A stretch of 64,000 nt of DNA, from positions 3,332,501 through 3,396,500 of the forward strand of contig NZ_CP075189.1 in assembly GCF_020510565.1 (NCBI RefSeq). Direction: 5' to 3'. Position numbers and translations under genes: made by a program. Numbering within the stretch: the first letter of the stretch is position 1; every line of letters begins with the position of its first letter. The DNA comes from Ferribacterium limneticum. Its GTDB lineage: Bacteria > Pseudomonadota > Gammaproteobacteria > Burkholderiales > Rhodocyclaceae. The notes beneath the pieces are model-generated. The model was not told the origin of the DNA, made no database searches, and was given only the letters and a program-made list of their open reading frames with translations. Shown piece after piece: positions 36,072 through 45,496 of the stretch.

Positions 36072-36776
36072 ATGACCATGCTCAACGCCGACCCCGCCGA
36101 ACTGGAAAAGTTTGGTGATCTCGCCCACCACTGGTGGGATCCGAACAGCGAATTCAAGCCGCTGCACGATATCAATCCGCTTCGACTGGACTGGATTGAC
36201 CAGGCCATCGGCCTTGCCGGCAAGCGCATCCTCGATGTCGGCTGTGGTGGCGGCTTACTCTCGGAAGGCATGGCGGTACGTGGCGCCAATGTGACCGGTA
36301 TTGACCTCTCGGAAAAGCCGCTCGGTGTCGCCAAACTGCATTTGCTGGAAAGCGGCCAGAAGGTCGATTACCGCAAGATTTCCGTCGAACATCTGGCGGA
36401 TGAAATGCCTGGCGCTTTCGACGCGGTGACCTGCCTCGAAATGCTCGAACACGTGCCCAACCCGTCAAGCGTCATCGCCGCTTGTGCGCGTTTGGTCAAG
36501 CCGGGCGGCCAGGTATTCCTGTCCACGCTGAACCGCAACCCGAAGTCCTACCTTTTCGCGGTGATTGGTGCTGAATACATCATGAACATGCTGCCGAGAG
36601 GCACGCATGACTACGCCAAGTTCGTCAAACCGTCCGAACTGGCGCGCTGGGCCAAGCTGTCCGGACTTGAACCGGACGAAGTCGTCGGCATGAGCTACAA
36701 CCCGCTAAGCAAAATCTATTCGCTGGGATCAGACACCAGCGTCAATTACCTGATGCGCGCGACGCGGCATGTTTGA
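36072..36776 (+). CDS. ubiG: Ubiquinone O-methyltransferase (bifunctional 2-polyprenyl-6-hydroxyphenol methylase / 3-demethylubiquinol methyltransferase)
   Basis: SAM-dependent O-methyltransferase carrying out both O-methylations of ubiquinone synthesis. The 234-aa protein has [31 protein letters not shown] at the N-terminus (family signature), the SAM motif ILDVGCGGG (53-61), and [18 protein letters not shown] near the C-terminus. It overlaps gph by 8 bases, the conserved ubiG-gph pair. Confidence 0.97.
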   Translation: MTMLNADPAELEKFGDLAHHWWDPNSEFKPLHDINPLRLDWIDQAIGLAGKRILDVGCGGGLLSEGMAVRGANVTGIDLSEKPLGVAKLHLLESGQKVDYRKISVEHLADEMPGAFDAVTCLEMLEHVPNPSSVIAACARLVKPGGQVFLSTLNRNPKSYLFAVIGAEYIMNMLPRGTHDYAKFVKPSELARWAKLSGLEPDEVVGMSYNPLSKIYSLGSDTSVNYLMRATRHV

Positions 36777-37437
36777 TGCCGTTCTTTTCGACCTGGACGG
36801 GACACTGGCCGATACAGCGCCCGACCTGGGAGAAACGGTCAATATTTTGCTTCTGGAGGAAGGTCGACAGCAGCAATCGCTGACGATGCTCAGGCCATAT
36901 ACCTCGCAGGGCGTTCGGGGGCTGCTCAAAGCGGGCTTTGGTATCGATAACTCGCATCCGAGCTACGAGCCTCTGTCACAGCGCTTTCTTGAGATTTACG
37001 CCGGGCGTCTCTGTGACGCGACCCGTCTGTTCGACGGCATTCCGGAGTTGCTCGATGCGTTGGAAGCCCTGAATCTGGGCTGGGGCATCGTCACCAACAA
37101 GCGGATGCGCTTCACCGATCCGCTCGTCGGGCTACTGCAACTGACACCACGCACCAACTGCGTCGTCAGTGGCGACACCACGGCCGAGGCGAAGCCTTCG
37201 CCCTTGCCTATCCTGCACGCCTGCCAACTGCTCCGCTGCCGACCGGAACGGACGCTTTACGTCGGTGACGACCGGCGCGATATCGTCGCTGGCAATACCG
37301 CAGGCTGTAAAACGGTGGCCGTCTCCTACGGTTATCTTGGCGACAGCGGGCCGCTGCATGCCTGGGGCGCCGACCTGATCATCGACCATCCGCTCGAACT
37401 GGCCGAGTATCTGGCTAGGCTAGTCGGGCCGAAATAA
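36769..37437 (+). CDS. gph: Phosphoglycolate phosphatase
   Basis: HAD-superfamily phosphatase of 222 aa that clears 2-phosphoglycolate. The nucleophile motif is [10 protein letters not shown] with Asp8 and Asp10. The substrate-side cap domain (about 15-90), the ITNK motif II equivalent (VTNKRM) and motif [14 protein letters not shown] (about 165-176) are all present. Its start is inside ubiG (8-base overlap). Its last 23 bases overlap the end of the convergent methyltransferase gene. Confidence 0.93.
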   Translation: MFDAVLFDLDGTLADTAPDLGETVNILLLEEGRQQQSLTMLRPYTSQGVRGLLKAGFGIDNSHPSYEPLSQRFLEIYAGRLCDATRLFDGIPELLDALEALNLGWGIVTNKRMRFTDPLVGLLQLTPRTNCVVSGDTTAEAKPSPLPILHACQLLRCRPERTLYVGDDRRDIVAGNTAGCKTVAVSYGYLGDSGPLHAWGADLIIDHPLELAEYLARLVGPK

Positions 37438-38587
37438 GCAGGTTGCGCGGCGTCAGGCGCCGGTCGCAGAAGCTGCCCAGGCCGACCTCATAGCCGCGTT
37501 CGTTGAGAAAACAGGCCAGATCGAGGGCAAGCCAGACTTCGATGGCCCGCCGAAAGGCATGGCGGACGATGGATAGCCGCATGACTTCGTTACGCCGCAG
37601 CCAGCCGTGGACTTCGAATTCTGCGGCAACTGAAGTCGATGGCAGTGGCAAGCGCTCCCGTTCCGCCATCCTGGCCAGAAAATCGGCAAATTCGGCGCGT
37701 ATCCAGGCTTCGGGCACCGGCTTGAAACTGCGGTAAGCATCGCCCGTCGCCGTCCGGCGATAGGCGTCGAACCCGAGTTTCCAGGCGATGGCCCGATCCC
37801 GTTGCCGCGTTTCCCTGGGCGACGAGGTGACGGTTTCGGTCACGGCCAGACGGGTATCGTCGCGCGACAATTGCAATTGCAGATTGGCCGACAGCGCCTG
37901 ATAGTTTTCGGCCACGCCACGGTAGTAACAGCATGGCGCGACATCGAAACTGCCGACGCCTTTATCGACCCCATCGCGGATCAAGCGACGATGCAGTTCG
38001 CCGCAGGCGTGCAGGGCGACGGCATGCTGGCCGGCCTGCGGCCAGTCTGTTGCGGTCAACGCATCAGAAACGACAAATTGCTGCCGTACCCCGGCGCGTT
38101 GGGCCAGACCCTCCCCCGCCTCACACAAACCGGCATCGATTTCGAGGGTATGTACTGGCGTCTGCCAGGTCAGTGCCAGCAGGCGGCCAAGGTGGCCTTT
38201 GCCGCCGCACCAGTCGAGTACCGGTTGCCGGCCCTGACCGGCCGCGGCGGCGAAGGCTTCGATCTGCTCGCGCTTGCGCCCGGGAATTTCCCAAGCCCAG
38301 TGGGCACTGCGGGCGGGCAACGATGTTCCTTGCAGCACCGGCAAATCGGCCAATCGGGCAAACGAGGAGATGGCCGGAATGTGGCGAGCAAGCAACGCCT
38401 GCGCCACCGATACATTGTCGTTCAAGTACGCAATGTCGGCTTCGGGCAACCCCATGAGTTCATCGAACAACGACGGCCAGCGCTCGCACCACTGCGGGCG
38501 AGGCTCACGAAACGGCTGCGGATGCCACAGGTCGTGAAAATTGAGCAGCTCGGCATCCAGCCCTTGCTGGCGCTCGACCAGCTTCAC
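37415..38587 (-). CDS. Predicted SAM-dependent methyltransferase
   Basis: A 390-aa protein with a class I methyltransferase core in its middle. The SAM-binding loop is VLDWCGGKGHLGRLLA (about 127-142), followed by LEIDAGLCEAG, an ALHACGELHRRLI motif and DVAPCCYYRG. This is the pattern of the Methyltransf_32/GSTCD-like group, which is uncharacterised in bacteria. The substrate is unknown. Its start overlaps the upstream lipoprotein gene by four bases (ATGA), so the two are co-translated, and its end overlaps gph. Confidence 0.82.
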   Translation of the reverse strand: MKLVERQQGLDAELLNFHDLWHPQPFREPRPQWCERWPSLFDELMGLPEADIAYLNDNVSVAQALLARHIPAISSFARLADLPVLQGTSLPARSAHWAWEIPGRKREQIEAFAAAAGQGRQPVLDWCGGKGHLGRLLALTWQTPVHTLEIDAGLCEAGEGLAQRAGVRQQFVVSDALTATDWPQAGQHAVALHACGELHRRLIRDGVDKGVGSFDVAPCCYYRGVAENYQALSANLQLQLSRDDTRLAVTETVTSSPRETRQRDRAIAWKLGFDAYRRTATGDAYRSFKPVPEAWIRAEFADFLARMAERERLPLPSTSVAAEFEVHGWLRRNEVMRLSIVRHAFRRAIEVWLALDLACFLNERGYEVGLGSFCDRRLTPRNLLISARLA

Positions 38588-40728
38588 TTGAGCGCAGCCC
38601 GACGCTCGCGGCGACGATAGCCGACAACGGCCGGGATGATGGCCAGCACCAGCACCAGCAGGCCGAGTCCGAGCGGCCAGAGCACGGGGCTATTCCATTC
38701 GCGCCGAGCCGCAGCGCGATCAGCGCTGTCGATGCGCTGGTATTTCAGCGTGTTGTTGCCAACGTCGCTCGGTTTGCGGTTTTTGAGCCAGCGATGGCTC
38801 AGGGTGTAGCTTTTCGGGTGCAGGCCGAAAACCCAGGGCGCGTCGTGGTGCAGGATGCGGTTCATCTGGCGGACGATGCCCAAGCGCTCGGGCGTGTTGT
38901 CCATGTTCTTCATGCGCAGGAACAGGCGGTCGAATTCCGGGTTGGCGTAGTTCGAGGCGTTCTCGCCTCCCTTGGCGACCTTGCTTTCGTTGCCGTCGAG
39001 CAGGAAGAAAAAGTTTTCCGGGTCCGGATAATCGGCGTTCCAGCCAAAGTAATAAAGCTGGACGTTGCCTTTGCGGATCTTGTCCTGGAAGCGGTTGAAG
39101 TCAGTCGAGCGGACGACCAGCTGCACGTCGATCTTAGCGAATTGCCGGGTCAGCCAATCGAGGCGGGATTTCTCGCCCATGCCACCGCCCGTGGTATCGA
39201 GATTGACAACCAGCGGTTCGCCAGTTTTTTCATCGCGGCCATTCGGGTAACCGGCTTCGGCGACCAGTTTTTTGGCGACCTCGACCGGCTTGCGTTTCGG
39301 CTTGCCATCGACCCAGTCGTAAACCGTGCTGTCGATCCCCTGCTCGCCCGCTTCGAAACCGAAGATCCCCGGCGGCAGCGGACTTTGCGCGGCGATGCCA
39401 CGGCCGTTCTGGAAGATGGAGATGTACTCTTCCTGGTCGATGGCTATCGAAATGGCCTGGCGCAACTTGGTCGCCCGTGGCGAAAGGCCGCCGATGACCG
39501 GGTCGAGCATGTTGAAGCCCATGTAGAAGGTCGACGATTTGACCGAGGTGAGCAGGCGGATGCCCTTGTCGCGCATTTCGTCACTGAGCGCCACATCACC
39601 GCCAACATTGACGCGCACGGCTTGATCGAAGCTGTCCGAGGAAATCCCGGACGCATCGTAGTAGCCCTGCAGAAACTTGTTCCAGTACGGGATCGCTTCC
39701 TTCTCGCGCGTGAAGATGGCCTGATCGAGGAAGGGTAGCGGCTTGCCGCAATCGTCGAGCAAGCCGGCGGCACGGTCGCCCGGCTCGCCTTCGCAGGGGT
39801 AGGTCTGGCCGTGAAAATTTGGGTTGCGCGAGAGAACCATGCGGCGGTTCGGATCGTTTTCGCTGAGCATGAACGGGCCGGTACCGACCGGCCACCAGTC
39901 CAGCGTCAAGTTCTTTTCCGCCATGCCCGGCTGGCTGAAGAAGCGGTCGACCTCGCGCGGCACCGGCGCAAAGAAGGGCATGGCCAGCCAGTAGAGAAAC
40001 TGCGGGTACTTGCCCTTGATGCGGATGCGCCAGGTCAGCGCATCAACCTTCTCGACGCCGCTCAGCGGGTAGGCATCGAGATCGAGCCATTCGTTCGCCG
40101 GCTTGTCTTTGGCTACTTTCTGCAGGCTGTCACCGAGCGTCTTGAGGCCGACGATCTTGTCGGCCATCATGCCGAAAATCGGCGAGTGCAGGCGTGGGTG
40201 GGCCAGGCGCTTGATCTGGTAGATGTAGTCGTCGGCCGTTAGTTCGCGCGTGCCGACCTTGGTGAAATCGGCCATGGTCTGCCGTTTGGCGATTTCATTT
40301 TTGGCCAAAATTTCCGGTTGACCGTGGGAATCGAGTGCGAAGGCCGGATGCGGCTGAAAACGGATGCCCGGCTTGAGTTTCAGCTCGTAAACACTCTCGG
40401 CGATGCGTTCGACCGGTGCATCGTGGGGCAACTCGCGCCCGGCGACGTCGTAGAAGCGCGGCACCGGCACCTGCTCGACGGTAGCCGGAATCAACTCGTA
40501 CGGCCGCTTCAGGTAGTGGTATTGCAGCGGCGGTTCGTAGATTTGCCCGGTGAAGGTAATCTCGTCTTCGGCATAGGACTGCGCCGGGTCGAGATGCTTG
40601 GGGCGGTCGGTAAAGGCCGTGTAGAGAATGTTGCGACCGGCATCGGCGACTGGGTATGGATCGTTCCAGGCCTGCCCACAACCGGACAGGGCAATGACGA
40701 CAACGAGGCTCGCACAGATTTTTCGCAT
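38584..40728 (-). CDS. Family 5 (peptide/oligopeptide-type) solute-binding lipoprotein with C-terminal membrane segment
   Basis: A 714-aa extracytoplasmic solute-binding protein. The N-terminus is a lipoprotein signal with lipobox ALSGC (Cys17). The body has the SBP_bac_5 features TRELTADDYIYQIKRL, RKLRQAISIAID-like stretch, and YFGWNADYPDPENFFFLL. The C-terminus carries an extra hydrophobic segment (about 681-702) ending in a basic tail YRRRERRAALK, which would be a second membrane anchor. That is uncommon for a solute-binding protein. No permease or ATPase gene accompanies it. I chose the ATG at 40728 for the lipobox distance; the longer frame adds 20 residues. Confidence 0.85.
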   Translation of the reverse strand: MRKICASLVVVIALSGCGQAWNDPYPVADAGRNILYTAFTDRPKHLDPAQSYAEDEITFTGQIYEPPLQYHYLKRPYELIPATVEQVPVPRFYDVAGRELPHDAPVERIAESVYELKLKPGIRFQPHPAFALDSHGQPEILAKNEIAKRQTMADFTKVGTRELTADDYIYQIKRLAHPRLHSPIFGMMADKIVGLKTLGDSLQKVAKDKPANEWLDLDAYPLSGVEKVDALTWRIRIKGKYPQFLYWLAMPFFAPVPREVDRFFSQPGMAEKNLTLDWWPVGTGPFMLSENDPNRRMVLSRNPNFHGQTYPCEGEPGDRAAGLLDDCGKPLPFLDQAIFTREKEAIPYWNKFLQGYYDASGISSDSFDQAVRVNVGGDVALSDEMRDKGIRLLTSVKSSTFYMGFNMLDPVIGGLSPRATKLRQAISIAIDQEEYISIFQNGRGIAAQSPLPPGIFGFEAGEQGIDSTVYDWVDGKPKRKPVEVAKKLVAEAGYPNGRDEKTGEPLVVNLDTTGGGMGEKSRLDWLTRQFAKIDVQLVVRSTDFNRFQDKIRKGNVQLYYFGWNADYPDPENFFFLLDGNESKVAKGGENASNYANPEFDRLFLRMKNMDNTPERLGIVRQMNRILHHDAPWVFGLHPKSYTLSHRWLKNRKPSDVGNNTLKYQRIDSADRAAARREWNSPVLWPLGLGLLVLVLAIIPAVVGYRRRERRAALK

Positions 40729-40761
40729 GGGCAGAAGTTTAACAAATGCCCGCCGCGCCGC

Positions 40762-40791
40762 TTGACCTGCCTGCAGTGAATTGCCCACAAT
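40762..40791 (+). promoter_or_regulatory. Possible sigma-70 promoter for bcp
   Basis: TTGACC and CACAAT separated by 18 bases (5/6 and 4/6 matches to consensus), 31 bases before the bcp start. Read by eye only. Confidence 0.4.
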
Positions 40792-40822
40792 GCCTCAAAC
40801 ACCACAACACAGAGGCATTGCC

Positions 40823-41278
40823 ATGCTCGATACCCCAATCCCCGACTTCTCACTGCCAGCGACCAGCGGCGCCACTTTCAACCTGGCCGCCCAGGCCGGC
40901 AAGGTGGTGGTGATCTATTTCTACCCGAAGGACAGCACCCCGGGCTGCACCACGCAGGGCCAGAACTTCCGCGACCTGCACGATCAGTTCGTCGCCGCCA
41001 ACGCCGTCGTTCTCGGCATTTCACGCGACAGCCTGAAGTCGCATGAGAACTTCAAGGCCAAACAAAGTTTCCCCTTCGAACTGGGTTCCGATGCCGATGA
41101 AGCCATCTGCACCTTGTTCGCTGTCATGAAAATGAAAAACATGTATGGGAAACAGGTGCGGGGCATCGAACGCAGCACCTTCGTCATCGACCGCAACGGC
41201 GTTCTGCGCCGGGAATGGCGTGGCGTCAAAGTCCCCGGCCACGTTCAGGAAGTGCTCGATTTTGTCAAAACCCTTTAA
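40823..41278 (+). CDS. bcp: Thioredoxin-dependent peroxiredoxin (Bcp/PrxQ type)
   Basis: Cytosolic thiol peroxidase of 151 aa that reduces hydroperoxides. The peroxidatic Cys42 is in YPKDSTPGCTTQ. The resolving Cys that E. coli Bcp carries five residues on is Gln47 here; a second Cys is present at 96 (DEAICTLF), so resolution may use this Cys or an outside thiol. The start ATG begins MLDTPIPDFSLPATSG with an AGAGG site 8 bases upstream; an upstream in-frame ATG would add 14 poorly conserved residues. Divergent from the lipoprotein gene and followed by phoH. Confidence 0.93.
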   Translation: MLDTPIPDFSLPATSGATFNLAAQAGKVVVIYFYPKDSTPGCTTQGQNFRDLHDQFVAANAVVLGISRDSLKSHENFKAKQSFPFELGSDADEAICTLFAVMKMKNMYGKQVRGIERSTFVIDRNGVLRREWRGVKVPGHVQEVLDFVKTL

Positions 41279-41312
41279 CCACCCTCAATCAACCTAACCC
41301 AAGGCCCAATCC

Positions 41313-42740
41313 ATGCCGCGCAAGCCCGCAGCCACAAAAAAGCCCGCCGTTACCAAGATTTTCGTCCTCGATACCAACGTGCTCATGCACGATCCCAGCA
41401 GTCTTTTCAGATTCGAAGAACACGATGTCTTCCTGCCCATCATGACGCTGGAAGAACTCGACAACCACAAGAAGGGCATGTCCGAAATAGCCCGCAATGC
41501 CCGCCAGACATCACGCATGCTGGACGAATTGCTGGCCGCCAATGGCGAGGACGACATCGACGAAGGCATCGATCTCTACGGCCCGTCGAAAAAGCTGGCC
41601 AGCGGTCGCCTCTTCCTGCAGACCGAAGCGATCAGCGCCGATCTGCCGCAAGGCCTGCCGACCTCCAAGGTCGACAACCAGATCCTCTCGGTGGTCATCC
41701 ACCTCCAGAAGAAATTCCCCAAGCGCCCGGTCATCCTGGTGTCGAAAGACATCAACATGCGCATCAAGTCGCGCGCCCTCAACCTGCTCGCCGAGGACTA
41801 CTTCAACGACAAGGTGCTCGAGGATACCGACATCCTCTACTCCGGCACCCGCGCCCTGCCCGACAACTTCTGGGACAAGCACGGCAAAGGCATGGAATCG
41901 TGGAAGAAGGACAGCCGCACCTACTACAAGGTCACCGGCCCCCTCTGCCCGCAGATGTTGATCAATGAGTGTATCTGGCTCGAGAAGGACGGCTTCACGG
42001 CCATCGTCAAGGAAACCGCGGGCAAGACTGCCGTCCTTGAAACGCTGATCGACTACAGCCATCCGAAAAATGCCGTATGGGGCATCATGGCGCGCAATCG
42101 CGAACAAAACTTCGCGATGAACCTGCTCATGAATCCGGACATCGATTTCGTCACCCTGCTCGGCCAGGCCGGTACCGGCAAGACCCTGCTGACCCTGGCC
42201 GCCGGCCTGACTCAGGTGCTCGAAACCAAGCTGTTCGCCGAAATTATCATGACACGGGCCACCGTTCCGGTTGGTGAAGATATTGGCTTCCTGCCCGGCA
42301 CCGAAGAAGAAAAAATGGCGCCGTGGATGGGCGCCCTTGAAGACAACCTCGATGTCCTGACTCATACCGACGACAGCAACAGCCCCTATGGCGGCGACTG
42401 GGGCAAGGCAGCGACCAACGACATCGTCCGCTCGCGGATCAAGATCAAATCGATGAACTTCATGCGCGGCCGGACTTTCCTCAAGAAGTTCCTGATCATC
42501 GACGAAGCGCAGAATCTGACGCCGAAGCAGATGAAAACGCTGGTCACCCGCGCCGGCCCCGGCACCAAGGTCGTCTGCCTGGGCAACATCGCCCAGATCG
42601 ACACGCCTTACCTGACCGAAGGCAGCTCCGGCCTGACCTACGTCGTCGACCGCTTCAAGGGCTGGCCACACTCCGGTCACATAACGTTACAACGCGGCGA
42701 ACGTTCCCGCTTGGCTGACCACGCGGCCGAAGTGCTATAA
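41313..42740 (+). CDS. PIN-domain / PhoH-like ATPase
   Basis: A 475-aa fusion of an N-terminal PIN nuclease domain (about 10-150, opening KIFVLDTNVLMHDPSSLFRF with the catalytic Asp) and a C-terminal PhoH P-loop domain (about 260-475, Walker A GQAGTGKT at about 284-291, LIIDEAQNLTP as Walker B). PhoH-PIN proteins unwind and cut RNA in studied cases; the exact role here is unknown. An AAAA-rich basic stretch (MPRKPAATKKPAVTK) starts the protein. It lies 34 bases after bcp and ends before a terminator. Confidence 0.92.
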   Translation: MPRKPAATKKPAVTKIFVLDTNVLMHDPSSLFRFEEHDVFLPIMTLEELDNHKKGMSEIARNARQTSRMLDELLAANGEDDIDEGIDLYGPSKKLASGRLFLQTEAISADLPQGLPTSKVDNQILSVVIHLQKKFPKRPVILVSKDINMRIKSRALNLLAEDYFNDKVLEDTDILYSGTRALPDNFWDKHGKGMESWKKDSRTYYKVTGPLCPQMLINECIWLEKDGFTAIVKETAGKTAVLETLIDYSHPKNAVWGIMARNREQNFAMNLLMNPDIDFVTLLGQAGTGKTLLTLAAGLTQVLETKLFAEIIMTRATVPVGEDIGFLPGTEEEKMAPWMGALEDNLDVLTHTDDSNSPYGGDWGKAATNDIVRSRIKIKSMNFMRGRTFLKKFLIIDEAQNLTPKQMKTLVTRAGPGTKVVCLGNIAQIDTPYLTEGSSGLTYVVDRFKGWPHSGHITLQRGERSRLADHAAEVL

Positions 42741-42758
42741 TCGTTTCTCCAATAAAGG

Positions 42759-42784
42759 GGCCGTGTCAGTGACACGGCCTTTTC
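42759..42784 (+). terminator. Rho-independent terminator after phoH
   Basis: Inverted repeat GGCCGTGTCA/TGACACGGCC with a run of four T, starting 19 bases after the stop. Confidence 0.92.
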
Positions 42785-42809
42785 GTTTCAACCACGGATT
42801 ATTTCCGCC

Positions 42810-42816
42810 GGAGGAG
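42810..42816 (+). promoter_or_regulatory. Strong ribosome-binding site deciding a TTG start
   Basis: GGAGGAG stands 4 bases before TTG at 42821, in front of a Tat-like signal sequence. No ATG or GTG lies close enough to replace it. Confidence 0.8.
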
Positions 42817-42820
42817 TTTC

Positions 42821-44062
42821 TTGAAACGTCGCGATTTTCTGGCATCAGCCGCAGCACTCTCGCTATTCGTCACCGACGCCTGGGCAGCAAAGAAGCAGGC
42901 CAAAGCCGGTTCAACCAAGGCACGCACGGGCAAGCCGGCAAAAAAACCAGCCGTCAAACCTGGCCAGCGAAAAGGCAAAGTCAGCTACAGGCCTCAGCAG
43001 CCGGTGGTCCATACCGCCGAAGATTCGGTCATCGAGCGCCCACCGCTAGGCACCTCCGCATCCCGCCTGCCGCCGGTCAAGGCCCCGGAACCGCCAACTG
43101 AATGGCGCACCTTTGAAATCACGACGACGGTCAACCTCAAGAACAGGAGCGGCCCGGCCAAGCTCTGGCTGCCCCTGCCGCTCAACCAGGACACCCTTTT
43201 CCAGCGTACCCTCGGACACACATGGGCTGGCAACCAGGCCAACGCCAGTATGCGCCGCCTGCCCGACGGCGACCTTGAGGTTTTCCATTGCGAATGGCCC
43301 GACAGCAGCGATGCCCGCCTCCAGCTAACCACGCACGTCACCACGGCCGACCGCCATTTCGACGTCACCAAACGGACGGTCGCCCCGGAGCGCGAAGACA
43401 TTCTGCGGCGCAACCTGCAGGCCTCGCAATTGATTCCCAACGACGGCCTGGCCTTCCAGCTTGGTGAACGCATCCTCGGACGCATCAAGGACCCGGTTGC
43501 CCAAGCCAAGGCCGTTTACGAATGGGTTGTCGATAACACGATCTACGATCCGACTCTGCCCGGCTGTGGCACTGGCGACGTACGCCGACAGCTGATTCAG
43601 GGACAGTATGGTGGGCGCTCGGCTGACATCAACGGTCTCTTTGTCTCGATCTGCCGGGCCATCGGCATCCCGGCGCGCTGCGTTTATGGTATGCGAACCG
43701 GATCGTCACGACTTTTCAGAAGCCTTGGACTGAGCAGCGACGACGCAACCCGTGGCCATCATGTTCGTGCCGAATTCTACGTGCCGGGCTACGGATGGAT
43801 CCCCGTTGATCCCAGCGATGTGCGCCGTGCGATATCCATGGAAGTACTTTCCGATCGCGACAGCAAGCTGATCTCGCTGAAAAAAATCCTGTTCGGCGTG
43901 TGGGAAATGAACTGGATTGCCTTCAACCTGGGGACTGATGTCGTCTTGCCAGGAAAGAGTTCTGCCGTTCCATTTCTCCTCATGCCGCAACTGGAGTCAT
44001 CGGGTAGCCGCTCCGACGCAGCCCTCCAGTACACCATCCGCACCCGGCAGGTCGTTCTGTAA
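42821..44062 (+). CDS. Tat-type exported transglutaminase-like protein with Ser in place of catalytic Cys
   Basis: A 413-aa protein with a TTG start, a twin-arginine-like signal (KRRDFLASAAALSLF, 2-16), a basic Lys/Ala-rich linker, and a transglutaminase-like domain (about 200-335). The usual Cys of the G-x-CADIN loop is Ser267 here (GRSADINGLF), while His314 (HHVRAEFY) and Asp330 (VPVDPSD) remain. Loss of the Cys suggests a non-catalytic binding protein or a changed chemistry, if the protein is folded as in the family. The codon is TCG, two changes away from TGC, so it is not a simple point slip. Convergent with dnaB, 7 bases apart. Confidence 0.85.
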   Translation: MKRRDFLASAAALSLFVTDAWAAKKQAKAGSTKARTGKPAKKPAVKPGQRKGKVSYRPQQPVVHTAEDSVIERPPLGTSASRLPPVKAPEPPTEWRTFEITTTVNLKNRSGPAKLWLPLPLNQDTLFQRTLGHTWAGNQANASMRRLPDGDLEVFHCEWPDSSDARLQLTTHVTTADRHFDVTKRTVAPEREDILRRNLQASQLIPNDGLAFQLGERILGRIKDPVAQAKAVYEWVVDNTIYDPTLPGCGTGDVRRQLIQGQYGGRSADINGLFVSICRAIGIPARCVYGMRTGSSRLFRSLGLSSDDATRGHHVRAEFYVPGYGWIPVDPSDVRRAISMEVLSDRDSKLISLKKILFGVWEMNWIAFNLGTDVVLPGKSSAVPFLLMPQLESSGSRSDAALQYTIRTRQVVL

Positions 44063-44069
44063 ACGAACC

Positions 44070-45479
44070 TCAGTTCTGCGAATCGATGAAACCGCCGCTA
44101 GCCAGATTCTGGAAGCGGGTGAATTCGCCAACGAAGTTCAGGCGCACTGTACCGGTCGGGCCGTTACGCTGCTTGCCGATGATGACTTCAGCCAAGCCCT
44201 TGTTATCCTGGCTTTCCTTGTTGTAATACTCGTCGCGGTACATCATCAGGATCACGTCGGCATCCTGTTCGATAGCGCCTGATTCACGCAAGTCGGACAT
44301 CATCGGTCGCTTGTCGGTGCGCTCCTCAACCTTCCGCGACAACTGCGATAGGGCAACGATGGGCACCTGAAGCTCTTTGGCTAGGGATTTGATCGAGCGG
44401 GAGATTTCCGAAACCTCGGTCGCCCGATTCTCCCCTTGCCGGTTGCCGCTCATGAGCTGGATGTAGTCGATGACAATCAGCCCCAACTTCCCGCCATATT
44501 GACGCGCCAGACGGCGGGCGCGGGCACGCAGATTGGCCGGGCTCAGCCCCCCCGTTTCGTCGATATAAATCGGCGCTTCGTGCAATTTGCCGAGCGCGAA
44601 GGACAGCTTGGACCATTCCTCGTCGTTCATCCTGCCTGTACGCAGGCTTTGCGAATTGAGGCGTCCAATCGAAGCCAGCATCCGCATGGCCAACTGGGCT
44701 CCACCCATTTCCATCGAAAAGACGCCAACCGGCAAACCACTTTCGACCGCCACATTCTCCGCAATATTCAGCGCAAACGCCGTCTTTCCCATCGACGGAC
44801 GACCCGCAACAATAATCAGGTCACCCGGCTGGAAACCCGAAGTTTTCTGGTCGAGATCGATGAAACCGGTCGGCACGCCCGTAATATCGGAAGGATTGTC
44901 ACGGTCATGCAACTCCTGGATCCGCTCAACCACCTGAGTCAGCAAGGGATTGATGTGGACGAAACCTTCGCTGTGCCCGGCACCCGCTTCGGCAATCCTG
45001 AAGATTTTTGACTCCGCTTCATCAAGCAGTGTCTCGGCATCCCGCCCCAGCGGATTCAGCGCATCGGCAGCAATTTCGTCGGCAGTGGCGACCAGCTTGC
45101 GCAATACCGAACGCTCGCGAACGATTTCGGCGTAGCGTTTGATGTTGGCCGCAGATGGCGTATTGGCGGCCAACTCGCCAAGGTAGGCCAGCCCACCGGT
45201 CTGATCACCCTCCCCGGCTGCATCAAGCGCCTCGGCAACCGTAACCACATCGGCCGGTTTGGCATTATCCAGCAACTTGCGAATCTGCCGGAAAATCCGC
45301 CGGTGTTCATCCCGATAAAAGTCGGTTTCTGCTACCTGATCGCCGATTCGATCCCAAGCCTGGTTATCCAGCAGCAAGCCGCCAAGAACCGACTGCTCGG
45401 CCTCAATGGAGTGAGGGGGAACACGCAGATGATCGAGGGTGGAATCGGAGATTCTTGGCTTTGGCGGACGTTGATTCAT
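44070..45479 (-). CDS. dnaB: Replicative DNA helicase
   Basis: Hexameric 5'-3' helicase of the replication fork, 469 aa. N-terminal DnaB domain (about 20-120, PPHSIEAEQSVLGGLLLDN) and a RecA-like core (about 190-460) with Walker A GRPSMGKTAFAL (about 217-228) and the LGLIVIDYIQLM Walker B. It lies after the rplI unit, separated by a perfect terminator hairpin, which is the usual rpsR-rplI-dnaB neighbourhood in betaproteobacteria. Confidence 0.97.
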   Translation of the reverse strand: MNQRPPKPRISDSTLDHLRVPPHSIEAEQSVLGGLLLDNQAWDRIGDQVAETDFYRDEHRRIFRQIRKLLDNAKPADVVTVAEALDAAGEGDQTGGLAYLGELAANTPSAANIKRYAEIVRERSVLRKLVATADEIAADALNPLGRDAETLLDEAESKIFRIAEAGAGHSEGFVHINPLLTQVVERIQELHDRDNPSDITGVPTGFIDLDQKTSGFQPGDLIIVAGRPSMGKTAFALNIAENVAVESGLPVGVFSMEMGGAQLAMRMLASIGRLNSQSLRTGRMNDEEWSKLSFALGKLHEAPIYIDETGGLSPANLRARARRLARQYGGKLGLIVIDYIQLMSGNRQGENRATEVSEISRSIKSLAKELQVPIVALSQLSRKVEERTDKRPMMSDLRESGAIEQDADVILMMYRDEYYNKESQDNKGLAEVIIGKQRNGPTGTVRLNFVGEFTRFQNLASGGFIDSQN

Positions 45480-45496
45480 GGCGGCAAGTTTAAATT

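Noticed and set aside
44545..44560. G7 tract in dnaB
   Set aside because: Essential gene; short tract explained by Gly codons.
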